DNA of 64,000 nt from Adiantum capillus-veneris. Its lineage: Eukaryota; Streptophyta; Polypodiopsida; Polypodiales; Pteridaceae. Below the pieces are notes generated by a model that did no database searches, was not told where the DNA came from, and saw only the letters and a program-made list of their open reading frames with translations. Positions within the stretch are counted from its first letter, which is position 1. Every line of letters begins with the position of its first letter. Shown piece by piece: positions 9,938-22,500 of the stretch. Made by a program: the position numbers and the translations under genes. Where the stretch lies: NCBI GenBank assembly GCA_014529385.2, contig CM043964.1, positions 8,567,497 through 8,631,496 of the forward strand. The letters run 5' to 3'.

Positions 9938-10295
9938 AGAAGGTTTCTCTTTTCTTGCTCAAGAAGGGACGTCCTCAAGCTAGCTATAAATGGTTGGTAC
10001 TATTAATTTAATTTGAGTGAGTAGAATATGGATTTTTCAGCCTTGCAGTGCGCCTGCCATCGTGCAGATAACGGGGTATCACCGTCAAGAGCTATGGTCT
10101 TAATAGTGGAGTCCTACGAGGCGTTCCTACGGCTTAACTGTTGAACGTCCCTCTCTTCTATTCCTTGCAATTAATGGTATTCTAGCCACGGGTATAGTAG
10201 CTTGAGTGCTTTTTCTAAAGGGGTAAAGAGGAGTAGCAACTAGGGCTTGAAGTGCCAAAGTACACCTAAAAAGTTTACATCTAAAAATTGCTAGA

Positions 10296-11879
10296 ATGGC
10301 TGAAAATAGTAAAGAGAGTGAAATTAATGTTGATAACTTTGATCTAACAAGCAGGCTACTGATGATGTCCCTATGCTTGTTAACTACCTTGTTTCTAGGT
10401 TTCAACAAGCCATGGGCAATCCATCCCTCCAAAATGAAGTGCAATGGCAGCTTTGTGCTCATGGGATTATCCAAGATCCCCACCATGACAAGAGAGTTCC
10501 TAGGAAGCCTCCTTATGATACTCCCAAAAGAGGCCTCTCTCTGATTCGGGAAGAAGAAGAGGATTCATATGAAGGGCTCAGAAATTTTATTCTTGATGAC
10601 GCATCTCCTTCTCAAAGGAGAATTGAAGAGCCTCCACCGAAGGAACAAGAAAGAAGTGAGTCTCCTGCCACCTCGGCGGAGATGGCTCCACGAAGAAGGT
10701 GGGCTAAACGCTCTCCATCTCCTCCAAAATGGAGAAGACCATCACACACTTCTCCACACCATACTTCAAAGAGGGATGACAAAAAGCAAGAGAAGAAAAA
10801 GGCGAGAAAGAGGACACCCTCTTCTCCATCTTCTTCATCCTCTTCCTCTTATGAAAATGATGGTGCAGAAAAAGAAGATCAAGGAAAGAAAAAGGCGAGA
10901 AAGAGGTCACCCTTTTCTCCATCTTCCTCAAATTCTTCATCCTCTGAAGAAAGAGATGGTGCAACTTTTGAACCATAAAAAAGAAGAGGACATAGGAAAT
11001 CCTATGCCACGTGAAAGAGGTCGTCCAAGCTCAAGAAGTTCAAAGAGGGAGGGAAGAGCATCTCTTTCCTTACCTACAATGGCACCTTTGGTGCTACGGA
11101 CAAAGCCTTGGCCTTTATCCAACAATTCGATGCCACGTTTGGAGATGAGGGCTACACGGAGTCCTCTAAGCTAGGCCATGTAGCTATGCACTTTCAAAAG
11201 TCTGCCAGGCAATGGTGGTATAGCCTACGGGCCAATGGTGAAGCTCCACAAACATGGAAAGCTTTAAGAGCTTCCATTATGAAGCACGTTTTGGCCATCG
11301 ATGCCAAAGACAAAGTACTCACCGAATGGCGAAGCTTGAAGCTCTCTCCCTACGAATCCATTCACAAATATGTAGACAAGTTTTGGGATTTACATCTCAA
11401 AGCCACTGTCTTCCAAAAGATGGATTTTGGAGAGCAAAAGCAACAATTTTGGGCGGGCTTAACTGAAGAAATGGCGGAGTATGTGAACTCCCAAAGGCCA
11501 CGCACCATATTGGCGGTTATACACCATACTATGGTTGCTTCTCGAATCAATATTCAAATAGGGGATAAGAGATATTCTAAGCCATGGAAAACAAGGGTTC
11601 CAATGAGCCTAAGGGGAAGGAAAATTTCCAAAAGTCTCCCAAGGGAAATTCCAACAAAGCTAAGGAGAAGGGAGTTTACAAAGGCAAAAACAAACTCTCT
11701 CCTAAAGAGCGTGAGTGTTATCACAAGGATAACCGCTCTTTCAAGTGCGGCGAGCAAGGGCATCTGTACCGCACTTGTCCTCAAAAGAACACCCACCATG
11801 AGCCTCCTAGAGCTACCTTGGTCCAAGAAGAGGAAGCTCACCACAAAGGATCTCCTCTATGCCATGCTTGGGGAAAGGT
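10296..11879 (+). pseudogene. gag: Element A gag with zinc knuckle, broken frames
   Basis: The N-terminal part (10373-10978) is a low-complexity, Ser/Arg/Lys/Glu-rich region with two similar KKKARKR-SPSSSS blocks. It ends at an in-frame TAA and then a TGA. The capsid core follows at 11060-11570 with phrases such as FIQQFDATFGDEGY and ARQWWYSL, typical of Retrotrans_gag. A frameshift near 11580 leads to the nucleocapsid region. Its zinc knuckle reads SFKCGEQGHLYRTC, so the first Cys of the CCHC is Ser. The protein would bind element RNA in particles if intact. Confidence 0.8.
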
Positions 11880-12341
11880 AAGAGAACATGATTCTTTTAT
11901 TCTCTTTGACTCTGATTCTGCTCACAATTTCATATCCATAGATTTGCCACCAAGCTAGGCATCCAAGCCTATGAGATGGGAGATGTACTACCCGCAGACG
12001 GTGCTTTCAAGGGGCAAGAAGCTTCAGTTACTCCCTTAATCGGGAAATTGAGGCTCCATGTACAAAGCTATGCGGAGAAAGAGGACTTCTTTATCTCTCC
12101 TCTCAAGCATGAGGATGTAATCCTAGGGGCACCATGGTTTGATCGCATGGCTGCCAATGTTAACTTCCCTGAAAGAAAAATCTACTTTAGGTTCAGGGAA
12201 AAAGATATATACATAGTTGCTAAGCAAATGGGTAACACCATACCCATTTTACATACGCAAGCTTTCAATAAGTTAATAAAGAGCTCTATTTCCGTGTACA
12301 TGATTTTTGTTAAAGATTCCCAAAATGAACCTAATGTTTAA
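11880..12341 (+). pseudogene. Element A aspartic protease, active site damaged
   Basis: The active-site region near 11900-11940 reads FDSDSAHNFIS where the family has D-S/T-G-A-T/S-H. The Gly after the catalytic Asp-Ser is Asp, so activity is very unlikely. After a frameshift at 11958 the rest of the fold continues in the frame from 11976, including the hydrophobic DVILGAPWFDRMAANVNF segment that is typical of gypsy proteases. It lies directly downstream of the zinc knuckle and upstream of reverse transcriptase. Confidence 0.75.
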
Positions 12342-12347
12342 GCAAAA

Positions 12348-13720
12348 GAAAATATACACGCTCACAAGGAATTAGAGTTATCCAATTTTCTCAAAGGGTT
12401 TCAAGATGTCTTTATTGACGACATCCCTTGTGAGCTACCTCCCAAAGGAGGCAATGATGACCATGCAATTGAACTTCTTCCAGGAAGTTCCCCGCCTAAT
12501 AAACCTCCTTATAGAGTTTCTCAAGCTCAACAAGAGGAGATATGCAGCAAGTGCATGAGTTAGTTGAGAAGGGCATGGTTAGGCCTAGCTCATCTCCATT
12601 TTGTTCTCCTATGCTATTAGTGCAAAAGAAAGACGGCACATATCCTATGTGTGTCGACTATACAGCACTAAATAGGATCACTATCAAGAATAGGTTTCCT
12701 ATTCCACGGGTAGAAGACCTATTTGATAAGCTACAAGGGTCCACCTACTTCAGTAGGATTGACCTAAAAAGTGGCTATCATCAAATAAGGATAGTTGATC
12801 AAGACATTGTAAAGACCGCATTTTGCACTACATTTGGTCTTTATGAATAAATTGTCATGCCTTTTACCTTGACCAATGCACCAGCCACATTCAACCGCTT
12901 GATGGAGAAGCTATTCAGGCCTCACCGAACATTTACTGGAGTGTTCTTTGATGATATCATCATCTACTCTAATTCATTAGACGAACACAAGCAACACCTC
13001 CAGGTAATATTTCAAGTTCTATGAGAGAATAAACTTTATGTTAATTGAAAGAAAAGTGATTTTTTCTCAGAAGAGATTCAATATTTAGGTCACATTATCT
13101 CTCAAGATGGCATACAAATAGATCCATCAAAATTAGATTTAATGAAAGGATGGCCTAAACCAAGGAATCTTCATGAACTAAGAAGCTTTATAGGTATGTG
13201 TGCATACTATAGACGCTTCATAAAAAAGTCCTCACAAATTGCAGGACCATTACATGACCTAACAAAGAAAAACGTTAGGTATACATGGTCTACCAAGGAG
13301 AACAATGCTTTTGAAAAGCTTATCTCTCAACCTGTGCTTATACTACCGGATCTCTCAAAGACATTTGAGGTCCAATGTGATGCTTGTGGTGATTGCCTTG
13401 GAGCTGTTTTGCTCCAAGAAGGGCATGACATAGCCTATGAAATTCAAAGGCTCGATCCTGTTGAGCAAGCTCTAGGCATATATAAAAAGGGACTCCTCAC
13501 ATTTCTACATGCCTTAGACTCATGGGGACTACTTTCATTCTGCGAACGGATCACCAAAGTCTTAAGTACTTCATGACGTAGATCAAGCCCTCCGACAAAC
13601 AAATGAGGTGGGAAAATTTTCTTTTGCAATTTCATTTTCATATTTCTCACATTGCTGGCAGGCATAATCAAGTAGTTGATGCACTCTCAAGAAGACCGAG
13701 AGTGAATGGGTTTCCATAGC
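12348..13720 (+). pseudogene. Element A reverse transcriptase and RNase H, interrupted by stops
   Basis: The region carries the RT landmarks in order. SPMLLVQKKDGTYPMCVDY lies near 12610. FSRIDLKSGYHQIRI near 12750 has the first catalytic Asp retained. The catalytic box FFDDIIIYS near 12940 is also retained. The connection and RNase H region (FEVQCDACGDCLGAVLLQEG) lies near 13365. Stop codons at 12848 and 13022 and frameshifts split it into at least four pieces. Unlike in G1, both metal-binding aspartate motifs survive, so this copy decayed by stops rather than by loss of active-site residues. Confidence 0.87.
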
Positions 13721-13742
13721 AACTCACAATGATATATCTTCT

Positions 13743-14159
13743 ATGGTAGATGAGTATGCTATTGATCCTGATTTTAGAGATGTGATTTCAGCCCTTGCAT
13801 TAGGGAAGAAAGAGGAACCATTTAATTTACAAGATGGTTATCTTCTCTATGGCAATAGACTATGCATTACTAGCTCACTACGTGAGAAAGTAATGTATGA
13901 ATCTCATGCTCCTCCTTACACAGGGCATAGAGGGATTCAGTCTACCCTAAAAGGGATTGAAACATATTTCTATGGGCCTACCATGAAAGAAAACATACAA
14001 GAATATGTTTCTAAATGTGTGGTATGCCAAAAGACGAAGTTTGATAGAGGGAAGCAACTTGGATTGCTTCAACCTTTGCCAATCCCTAATTCACCATGGG
14101 AGAGCATATCCATGGATTTTATTTTTGGATTGCCTAAGTCTATCCATGGGAATATGGAC
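13743..14159 (+). pseudogene. Element A integrase, first part (before element B)
   Basis: The zinc-binding HHCC domain is present near 13890-14030 (H in the YTGHRG stretch, then CVVCQ), followed by the start of the catalytic core with the first Asp in SISMDFIFGLP near 14110. The frame then runs into the 5' LTR of element B. The missing continuation is at 25499. Before insertion of B this frame was open from 13743 to the break. Confidence 0.87.
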
Positions 14160-14331
14160 TATCAGGACACGGGTCTTGTACCCTAAGAACTAGGCTAGGC
14201 AAGGACTACGGCCAAGGGCCGGGCTAGGCAGTGTGGACAGGGGATCCGTCTAGGGCAAGGGGCTAGGAGCCCACCTATAAAGGGAGGTTGGGAGGAGGAT
14301 CCAGTAGAGCCTAGTTGCCTAGTGTCTCACA
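14160..14331 (+). repeat. 5' LTR of B (172 bp)
   Basis: The repeat runs from TATCAGGACAC to TCTCACA and matches 25327-25498. Its first dinucleotide is TA where the 3' LTR has the canonical TG. A TATA-like TATAAAG lies at 14276-14282, at the same offset as in the 3' copy (25443-25449). Confidence 0.93.
14276..14282 (+). promoter_or_regulatory. TATA-like box in the B LTR
   Basis: TATAAAG lies about 55 bases before the LTR end, and the copy at 25443-25449 is identical. The position fits the LTR promoter; transcription is not shown. Confidence 0.45.
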
Positions 14332-14332
14332 C

Positions 14333-14344
14333 TGGTATCAGAGC
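14333..14344 (+). other. Primer binding site of B (tRNA-iMet)
   Basis: TGGTATCAGAGC lies one base after the 5' LTR end and matches the initiator tRNA-Met complement exactly. Confidence 0.92.
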
Positions 14345-17300
14345 TTGGGACTCTCTTCCACCCTCTCTCTAGGCGTGGTCATATTTGGCCCCTAAAAGCA
14401 TGCCCCTTTTGTGAGAACCGCTGCTTTTTCAGCCCTTTTCCAATTTTAGCCGGGCTCCTTGCCAAATCGGGCAGTTCTTCCCATTTTGGAAACCACTGTG
14501 TGGTGCATGAAATTCGGGGGAGTTAAGCTTGAAGGGAGCGCCCCTTGGAGGAGGGGGAAGATATACAAGTTCGTGGCCATAGCCGGCCTGTGCAAGCCAC
14601 CAAGTCATCATCATCATTGTCGTTGAAGCCTGCTCGCTGCCTGTGCTTGAAACACTTGAGGATTCACATTTAAAAGGGCCTTGGGCCATTGAATTGATCC
14701 TTGGCCACTCTCAGCGGCCCTTCCCACGAGTCTTCCCACCAAGGGACTTATATGGTTCACGGAACCCGTTGCTCTACGGCTCTCCTCTTCCATACGGTGG
14801 GCATCATCACAATAAATTTCTGGATTTACAGTCAATCCAGCAGTTCGACCTTGCGGCACACAGTTTTTTAAGTTACGACAAGCCATCAATTGGCCAATTT
14901 TCTACCAATTTGGCGATTGTATACGATGCAAACCGCATCGCACGCGTCTGCAGTTTGATTCACATATTTCAGCTTCTTGCCGGCTGAAACCTTCGTCGAC
15001 CAGTGCCAAAACTAACTTGTGTATGGCATACGATGCAAACCAGATTATTGGCAACTCGACTTTGCTCCGTGATTTCGAGTGAATCATCAACTGTCGATTT
15101 GCTCATTATTTTCAAGCTGCTCTTGGTTGGATTCAACACCGGCGTGCTTACGAAGACCAAGAAGTTTGGAGATTTTGTTTCTTCGAATTCAGCGGAGTCG
15201 GGATTATAATGACTTCGTTCCACCACTCTAAGTGGGCTATAAGAATCGGTAAGCAGGTTCACATTTCCGTTTTACATTCTGCATGCATGAAATCTTGCAG
15301 ATCTCTTCGTACTCTTGGCATAGCAAGCAATTGTTGCCTCTGTTTTACAAGTTTTTTGGGGCTAAGAAAAGTGCTTTCAATGGTTACGTCCTTGCATATC
15401 GCTTGCCAAGGTCAACCATGTACACGAACAGACATGGCCGACAAGACTAGAAAGTGTATCATGCATGGTGTATGTGTGATAACTTGTACGACTTTGAGCA
15501 CAGCAGCTGGGTCGGTTTGATGCAAAAGCATAGCAAGTTGTCATTGTTTTGGAATCTCAAGGAGATTGACCTGGCTTGCTAATCGACTTGATGTACGGTG
15601 CCCAGTTTCTCGGCATGACTGCCTACTGTCACCTTTTCTAGAAATTGGCAGAGAATACATCAGTTACGCATACTTTTTTATAATTCTCAAGATGTTGAGA
15701 TATTCGACAAGGTCATTTAGCTAAAAGTGTTCGACAAGGTCGATTCGTTTTTGCCAATTTGCCATGTTTTGTAATCTCAAGGAGATTAGCACATCCTACT
15801 GCTTGCCTTGATGCAGGAGGCACGTTGTTCGGCATGGCCGACTCCTTGTCATTATTTCTAGCCGTTGCCAAAGGATGCTTGTCACACAGTCTTAGCTCAT
15901 TTCAGTTGAAATTCCTCGACAAGGTCGATTCTTTTTGTCATGCTCTCTGCATGTCAACAACCGCCTCAATTGGCTATCAGCAAGGCTTCAATTTTTGTGA
16001 AGCAAGGCTTCAAGTTAGGAATTTTGCATTGAGACTCCCCACGTTTGGCATATGCTATGAGCATACAAACTTGGGAGCAATTTGGTAATCTGCTTGTTGC
16101 AGGTTCTTTCATTACATGCCAGATGGAGGTATATGATACAAGGGACGTATATATATACACGCGACAACTCTCTCTCGTGCAGCAGACTAGGCTATGAGCC
16201 GTTATGAAACGAGTTCTTCTCCATCAAAATTTCAGGATGACATGTTACAAAGGGATAACCAGGTTAGCCTAATTTTAAATTTGTTTGTTTTTCATGTTTT
16301 CATTGGAACACGTTGTCTGCCATGTCAAGCAAAGTGCTTTGACAAATTCACATGAAGCACAGCTTCTCACACGTGCCATATACTACCCATTGACTTGGCA
16401 TCAAGGGCATTGACACGCCAGTTTGGGAAACTGTTCACATTGCAATTTTCTCCTATTTTATGTGTGGCAACAACACGTTATGATGCATCGCTCCCAAGGT
16501 AGATTCTGCAAGGTACTTATGGTTTCGGCTCTCATGCTTGAGGCCGTTATAATAGCCAAGGGCTTACAATTCTGCATGCACGGCATGCTAACCAGGTGGC
16601 ATGAATTCCACCGCTTCATGTATTACGCTTCCGCTATCACACTTGCAACTCTGTGAAGGACAGACTACGTGATGAATTGTTTAATGTGTTTTTTGGTTTC
16701 TGTCAACACAACAACACTACAACGAACCACAAATTTGGACTTGATTCCCAGGCAAAGTGCCAATACCAAGTCATTGTCATACCATCACGACCCCTACAAG
16801 GTAGATGGGTCGGAATGAGTTTTATGTTTTTCTGTTGCCTCTCTTGATGAGAGTGTTCTACAGATAGATTGTGGAATGCTTTGAGGATAAGCTGCAATTC
16901 AGGCATAAGATGTCTAAGAGCACACATTCTGGGCACACACTCTACAAATTTAAGGAAAGTTCCTCAGCCCAACATGCTCTTCTTTTCTCTCTTCTTCTTA
17001 TTTCTTTCACGAATAACGAAACTCTTTTAAGAATCTTTTGATACATAGTCTGCTCATGAGCCAGCTTGGGCCAAGGTGCTCTCACTCACAGATAGCATGT
17101 GGCTAAGATGCTACTCAAATTAGTCTTCATCGGTTCGTCGATTGAACACTATTTTGGATAAGGCCTATGAGCCAAACAGGCTAAGAGCCGATTTCATGAC
17201 AAGGGTAAGATCCAACTATTGGCATTTCTTGGGTGATTGTTTTCAAGATTGAACAGATCTATCCAGGGAAGTACACATCGACGTTAATGGACAAGCAAGA

Positions 17301-19276
17301 GTCTTGTCATTATGGATGTTTACAATGTCATTTTTGCACTACATGTTTTCAGTGTGACACTCAAGTTGAGTTTTTGATAAATCTTCAACTCACAGCAACT
17401 GATCTCTACAAGGAAGTATAGATGCAGCAATCAGTTGAGACACCATGGCTGTCCATAAGAGCTAGACATCTCACTTGTGTGGATCTCTTGCTCTCTCTAT
17501 AGCACTACGGCGTGTCTATGGATATACTTTTTGGGGTAAGACCCGGCGGGTGATTGTTACATCACCCCCTAGGCATTAAGGATCATAGTTTGATCTGCAT
17601 TGTAGATCACAGTTTGATTTCTCCCAGTTAGACTTTCAAGGAAAGAAGTCTACAATCTACCACGCGGTAGCGGACAAAATTCAGCTTTTCAAGTTGATTT
17701 CCATCATTACGTGCACGGTTAACTATGTTGGTTACTGTTACCTGCTAGTTGAGCAGTTTCTACAAAGGGTCTTACCAAAGGGTTTGACTATGTCGATTTT
17801 AACCAAAGGGGTTGGATTGCAAGGGCAACACCCATTGTTCCCAGTGCAATGCTATTTATTTTTTCAGGTAGGGGATGTGCTCCTCTCCATTTGAATACGG
17901 GTAAGTGAACATTACGTTCAAATCTCCAGGTACACATCTATTGATTTGGTTTTATTCCATTTTTAGTATGCTCTGCTTGGTTTTTCAAGACGTATAAGTA
18001 CGCTTGAATGTTACAGAGCCATGCCAAGGGCATATTGGCACAACGTATTTTGGGCCAAGTGTCCAATCTATCTTGCAGCCTTATGCTGTTACGAACCTAC
18101 TTGTAGGGTTCAATTTGGCACATGTTGTCACATGGGAACAACATGGTCTAGGAACTCAAGGAGTTCGGTTTAGCTAGTGTGGAGCAAGGCTAATGAGGGT
18201 CCCTCTCACTCCCATCGTAGAGTGTCTGTAGTTACCTACACACACAAGTACGTCTTGTACTTGAAGGATGTTCCTTTTCACACATCCTTATATGAGACAT
18301 ATTCCACATGTGGAGAATATGAGTCTCTGGACTGACACTGGCGCCATTATGTCAATTATGTGTCACGACAAAGTCCCTAGGTGCTGGTCACATCTGTTTT
18401 CTAGACCATTTTTTAGCACGACGTATCAGGAGCAATTTCGTGATCATAAATTGTCGGATAGTTAGAATGACTTGTTAAGATACAAGTACTGCTAAAAAAC
18501 ATTACAGATGGTTGTTTATACATATAGCAAGGCTATAAGCTGTTAATGAAAAAGTTTCATTGTTTTTATCTAGAAGTGATCAATGTTTCACCTTTTATTG
18601 TGATTCAAACGTTTCAGCAAGGTTTGAAAAAGATTGCAACTAAAAGTATTTAGTTTCTTTTCAGAACTATTTACATTCCTTTTATTGCGTGCTAGGCGCA
18701 TCACATTTTCCATACGTATTGGCAACCATCATTATGGATGTACAGTTTCGGTTAGTTTTTGCTAAATGCATGCACACTAGGTGTTATGGGCCCTAGTGTT
18801 TAGCAAAGGCTGCTTTGGAACGGCATGCATATTCCTAAGATTGCTGCTTATGAAGCATTTTGCACTCTATGTGCACTATCTGTATGAGATAACGTTTTGG
18901 TCTACTAATCACCAATAGAGGTCATGGCTCGGTTTGGGCGTTTGTAGATTTTCTTAAGTTAACCATGACGGTTGTACACTCCTGTGATTCTCCGTTTACC
19001 AATCATCTGGGACGACTGTCTGTAAACCGTGAGGAAAACACACCTCAGTACTGTCAGTTATCCAAGGGGATAGGCAGATTACAAAGAGTAATCTTGTGCT
19101 AAAGGATCTGTTAAGAGAATACGTTAACACAACGCATTTCTAAATAGATGATTTTCTCCCTATTCTAGAATTTGCTTAAGTACGATTTTCGACTTTGAAC
19201 ACCTCTTGTGGTGGGGTTGGAGATTGTGTCAATACTTTCATACGTGAAGGACTTACCAGGTGTGCTGACAAAGCAT
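14345..19276 (+). other. Internal region of B, largely non-coding
   Basis: Nearly 5 kb has no convincing gene; open frames are short and match no family I recognise. From about 15552 to 15930 a degenerate tandem duplication of roughly 215 bp is visible, sharing TCTCAAGGAGATT and the phrase GACAAGGTC. At 19023-19170 the plus strand carries a decayed integrase C-terminal segment. The readable phrases are LSTVSYP, then after a frameshift NLVLKDLLREYVNTTHF and DDFLPILEFA, the usual gypsy order. The region fits a gypsy element that lost most of its coding DNA. Confidence 0.6.
19023..19170 (+). pseudogene. Decayed gypsy integrase segment in B
   Basis: The readable plus-strand phrases NLVLKDLLREYVNTTHF and DDFLPILEFA correspond to the integrase region just after the catalytic Glu in Ty3/gypsy elements. 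A stop separates the two, and a frameshift lies upstream. It is the only recognised coding trace of B itself and shows its gypsy origin. Confidence 0.65.
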
Positions 19277-19281
19277 GTTGG

Positions 19282-19473
19282 TGAAGGAGTACAAGCGGAA
19301 GGGCGACGCGAGAGAGAGTGCGAGAAGAAGATCACGACGATATGGTGAACTCGCTCTACTGTAATGTGTAGAGCATAGTGAGTTCTTATTAGGTTTTTAC
19401 AAAAGAATATGTGTACATACCTGGCAGCCCGCCCACTTACCTGGGCGACCACATTGGGCTTTATACCCCAACA
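19282..19473 (-). repeat. 3' LTR of C (192 bp)
   Basis: In minus orientation it starts TGTTGGGG and ends CTCCTTCA. It keeps the canonical TG start that the 5' LTR has lost. Confidence 0.94.
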
Positions 19474-19484
19474 ACCTCCCACTT
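19474..19484 (-). other. Polypurine tract of C
   Basis: On the minus strand AAGTGGGAGGT lies directly before the 3' LTR start. Confidence 0.8.
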
Positions 19485-19562
19485 AAAGTCCAATGTGGTT
19501 CTTTAGGTATGAGAGAAGCTACTATACAAGCTAATATACAAGAGATGTAGAGAAGTGATGTA

Positions 19563-22500
19563 CTACCCTACACCTAACTGCTTGCGAAAATGCGCAAAGC
19601 TCTCTGAGGGAAGTCCTTTTGTAAGTAGATCAATAGGATTTTCTGTGGTGTGAACTTTGACAAGCTGAAGTTGCTTATCCTCGAGCATTTCCCTGATGAA
19701 ATGATACTTCACATCCACATGCTTTGTCTTTGAGTGATAAACTGGATTGCGAGCCAATTGTATAGCACTTTGACTATCACAATATAACACAGGCATCTCT
19801 TATTTGATTCCCAAATCTGTTACTAGTCGATTAAGACAAATTGATTCTTTTCTTGCCTCTGATGCTGCAACATATTCAGCCTCTGTAGTAGACTGAGTAA
19901 CACAATCTTGTAATCTAGAACGCCATGATATTGCTCCACCAGCCAATGTAAAGACATACCCTGACGTAGACCTTCGGTTGTCTAAGTCACCTTCATAATA
20001 TGAGTCTGTAAAACCCTTTACACTTAGCTCCTGACTCCCATAGCATATACGCATACTCTTTGTAGCTTTCAGGTATCTCAATATTCCTTTCACTGCCTCC
20101 CAATGTTTCTTGCCTGGGTTTGACATGTATCGACTTACTACTCCCACTGCAAATGCAATGTTTGGGCGAGTAGCAATCATTGCATACATCAAACTACCCA
20201 CTGCAGACACATATGGAATCTTATCCATTTCAGCCTGTTCTTCCTCAGACACAGGACAATCTTGTTTGCTAAGTTTCACATATGGTGGCAATGGAACACT
20301 CGGTGCCTTTCCCTTCTCCATATTGAAAATTCGCAAAACCTTGTCAATATACTATGTTTGAGATAACCAAATCAACTTCTTTGATCTGTCTCTCTCAATG
20401 CGCATACCAAGTATATGACTTGCCTCACCCATGTCTTTCATGTCAAACGATTTTGCCATCTTTGACTTCAAAGCTGAAATTTCTTCCAAGTGCTTGCCAG
20501 CAATCAACATGTCATCCACATACAAAATAAGGATCAGCCAAGTACCATCCTTAGCCTTCTTTGTATATAGACAGTGATCAAACTCACTACGTTTGTAGCC
20601 TTGAGAAAGCATAAACTTGTGGAATTTATGGTACCATGCCCTCAGTGATTGTGTTAAGCCATAAAGACTCTTTAACAACTGGCATACCCAATCTTCCTTG
20701 CCTTTCTCAACAAACCCTTCTGGCTGCTGCATGTAAATTTCCACATCTAAATCACCATGCAAGAACGTTGTCTTGACATCCATTTGGTGCAACACCAAAT
20801 CTAATATGGCAACGAATGCAAGAAAGCATCTCAATGTAGTCATCTTGACCACCGGAGAGAAGACTTCATCAAAGTCAATGCCTTGTTCTTGCTTAAAGCC
20901 CTTGGCAACAAGCCTTGCTTTGTACTTTGGCTGACTATCATGAGCGGTGATCTTATACCTGTAAACCCATTTACAAGGTAGAGCCTTTTTGCCCCGTGGT
21001 AATTTAACTAGCTTCCATGTTTGGTTTTTATGCAGAGCTGTCATCTCTGACTGCATGGCCAATTGCCAATTCTCGGAGTCCTTCATTTGCACTGCTTCCT
21101 TGTAACATGAAGGCTCATTGCAATCAGTCAACATGACATAGTTCATAGATGGAACAAACCTATCAGGAGGTTGCGTGACACGTCCAGATCTATGCACAAT
21201 AGGTGGCTCACGCTCAGCCACAACTTGTGGTTCCACTCTATCCTGTCCTTGCTCCTCTTGAGCCCTGACATTTTGTCTTACACGTGCAGGTCCATCTTCT
21301 TGGAAGAAAACTCTTCTAATCTCCTCAACCCTCTCTGGTTTAGAATGATATTTGGATTCATTAAAGTGAACATCATTGCTGCGGACAACCTTTCTGGATT
21401 CGGGATCCCAAAGTCTGTACCCCATCTCGATCACCAGAATTACCATAGCCTAGAAAGATGCACTTTCTACTCTTTGGCTTAGGTTTGTTCCTAAATTCCT
21501 TTGAAACGTGAGTATATGCCTCACAGCCAAAGACTCTGAGATGCTTGTATGAGGGCATTTTGCCTGACCATACCATCTCTGGCACTGTATCCTTCTGCAA
21601 AACCTTGCTAGTAGATCTATTTACAAGATGAACAACTGTTGATACAGCTTCAGCCCAAAAGCCATTTGGCAGCTGTGCATTAGACAACATACTTCTAACG
21701 TTCTCTTGTATGGTCCTATTCATCCTCTCAGCAACACCATTTTGAGGAGGATTGTAAGGAGCAGTAAGTTCACGTTTTATACCTTTTGACTCACAAAAGT
21801 CCTGAAAGGCCTTTGAAATATACTCTCCACCATTGTCAGTGCGTAAGCATTTAAGCTTCTTGCCACTCTGATTCTCCACAAGTGTCACAAACGTTTTGAA
21901 AACACTAAACGCTTCATCCTTGTGCTTGAGAAAGTAAACCCATACTTTCCTCGAGTAATCATCTATAAATGTCATAAAGTAAGAAGCTCCCCCTAGAGAT
22001 ATGTTAGGCATAGGTCCACACAAATCACTATGAACAAGTGCCAACTGTGTATCTCTTCTACTGCTTCTATGCTTATGTGGCTGCTGTGTTTGCTTACCAT
22101 ACAGACAATGTTCACAGAATTCAAAATCATTAAATGAAAAGCCAGGCAAATAACCAGAACGAGACAAGATTTCCATTCCCTTCTTGGACATATGTCCTAA
22201 CCGGCTATGCCACAAAGAAACGTTCGGCTGCTCGGTTACATTGATTACATTTTTAGAGACATTTGATACATAAATCATGTAAAGTCCTCCAGACTTTACT
22301 CCATGTGCTACTGTCATAGAACCCTTGGATATCTTCCACATGTTCTGTCCAAAAGTGGTGACGTAGCCAGCATCATCAAGTAAACCTGTGCTGATCAAGC
22401 TCTTTGTAATTGCGGGAATATGTCTCAAATTCTTCAGCGTGAAAGAAGAGCCATTCTGAAACTTCAATTGAACATCTCCAACACCTAAGATCTCACATGT

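Noticed and set aside
18340-18365. DTGA in an open frame as a retroviral-type protease site of element B
   Set aside because: It lacks the surrounding conserved residues and lies far from any reverse transcriptase trace. A four-residue match is not enough.
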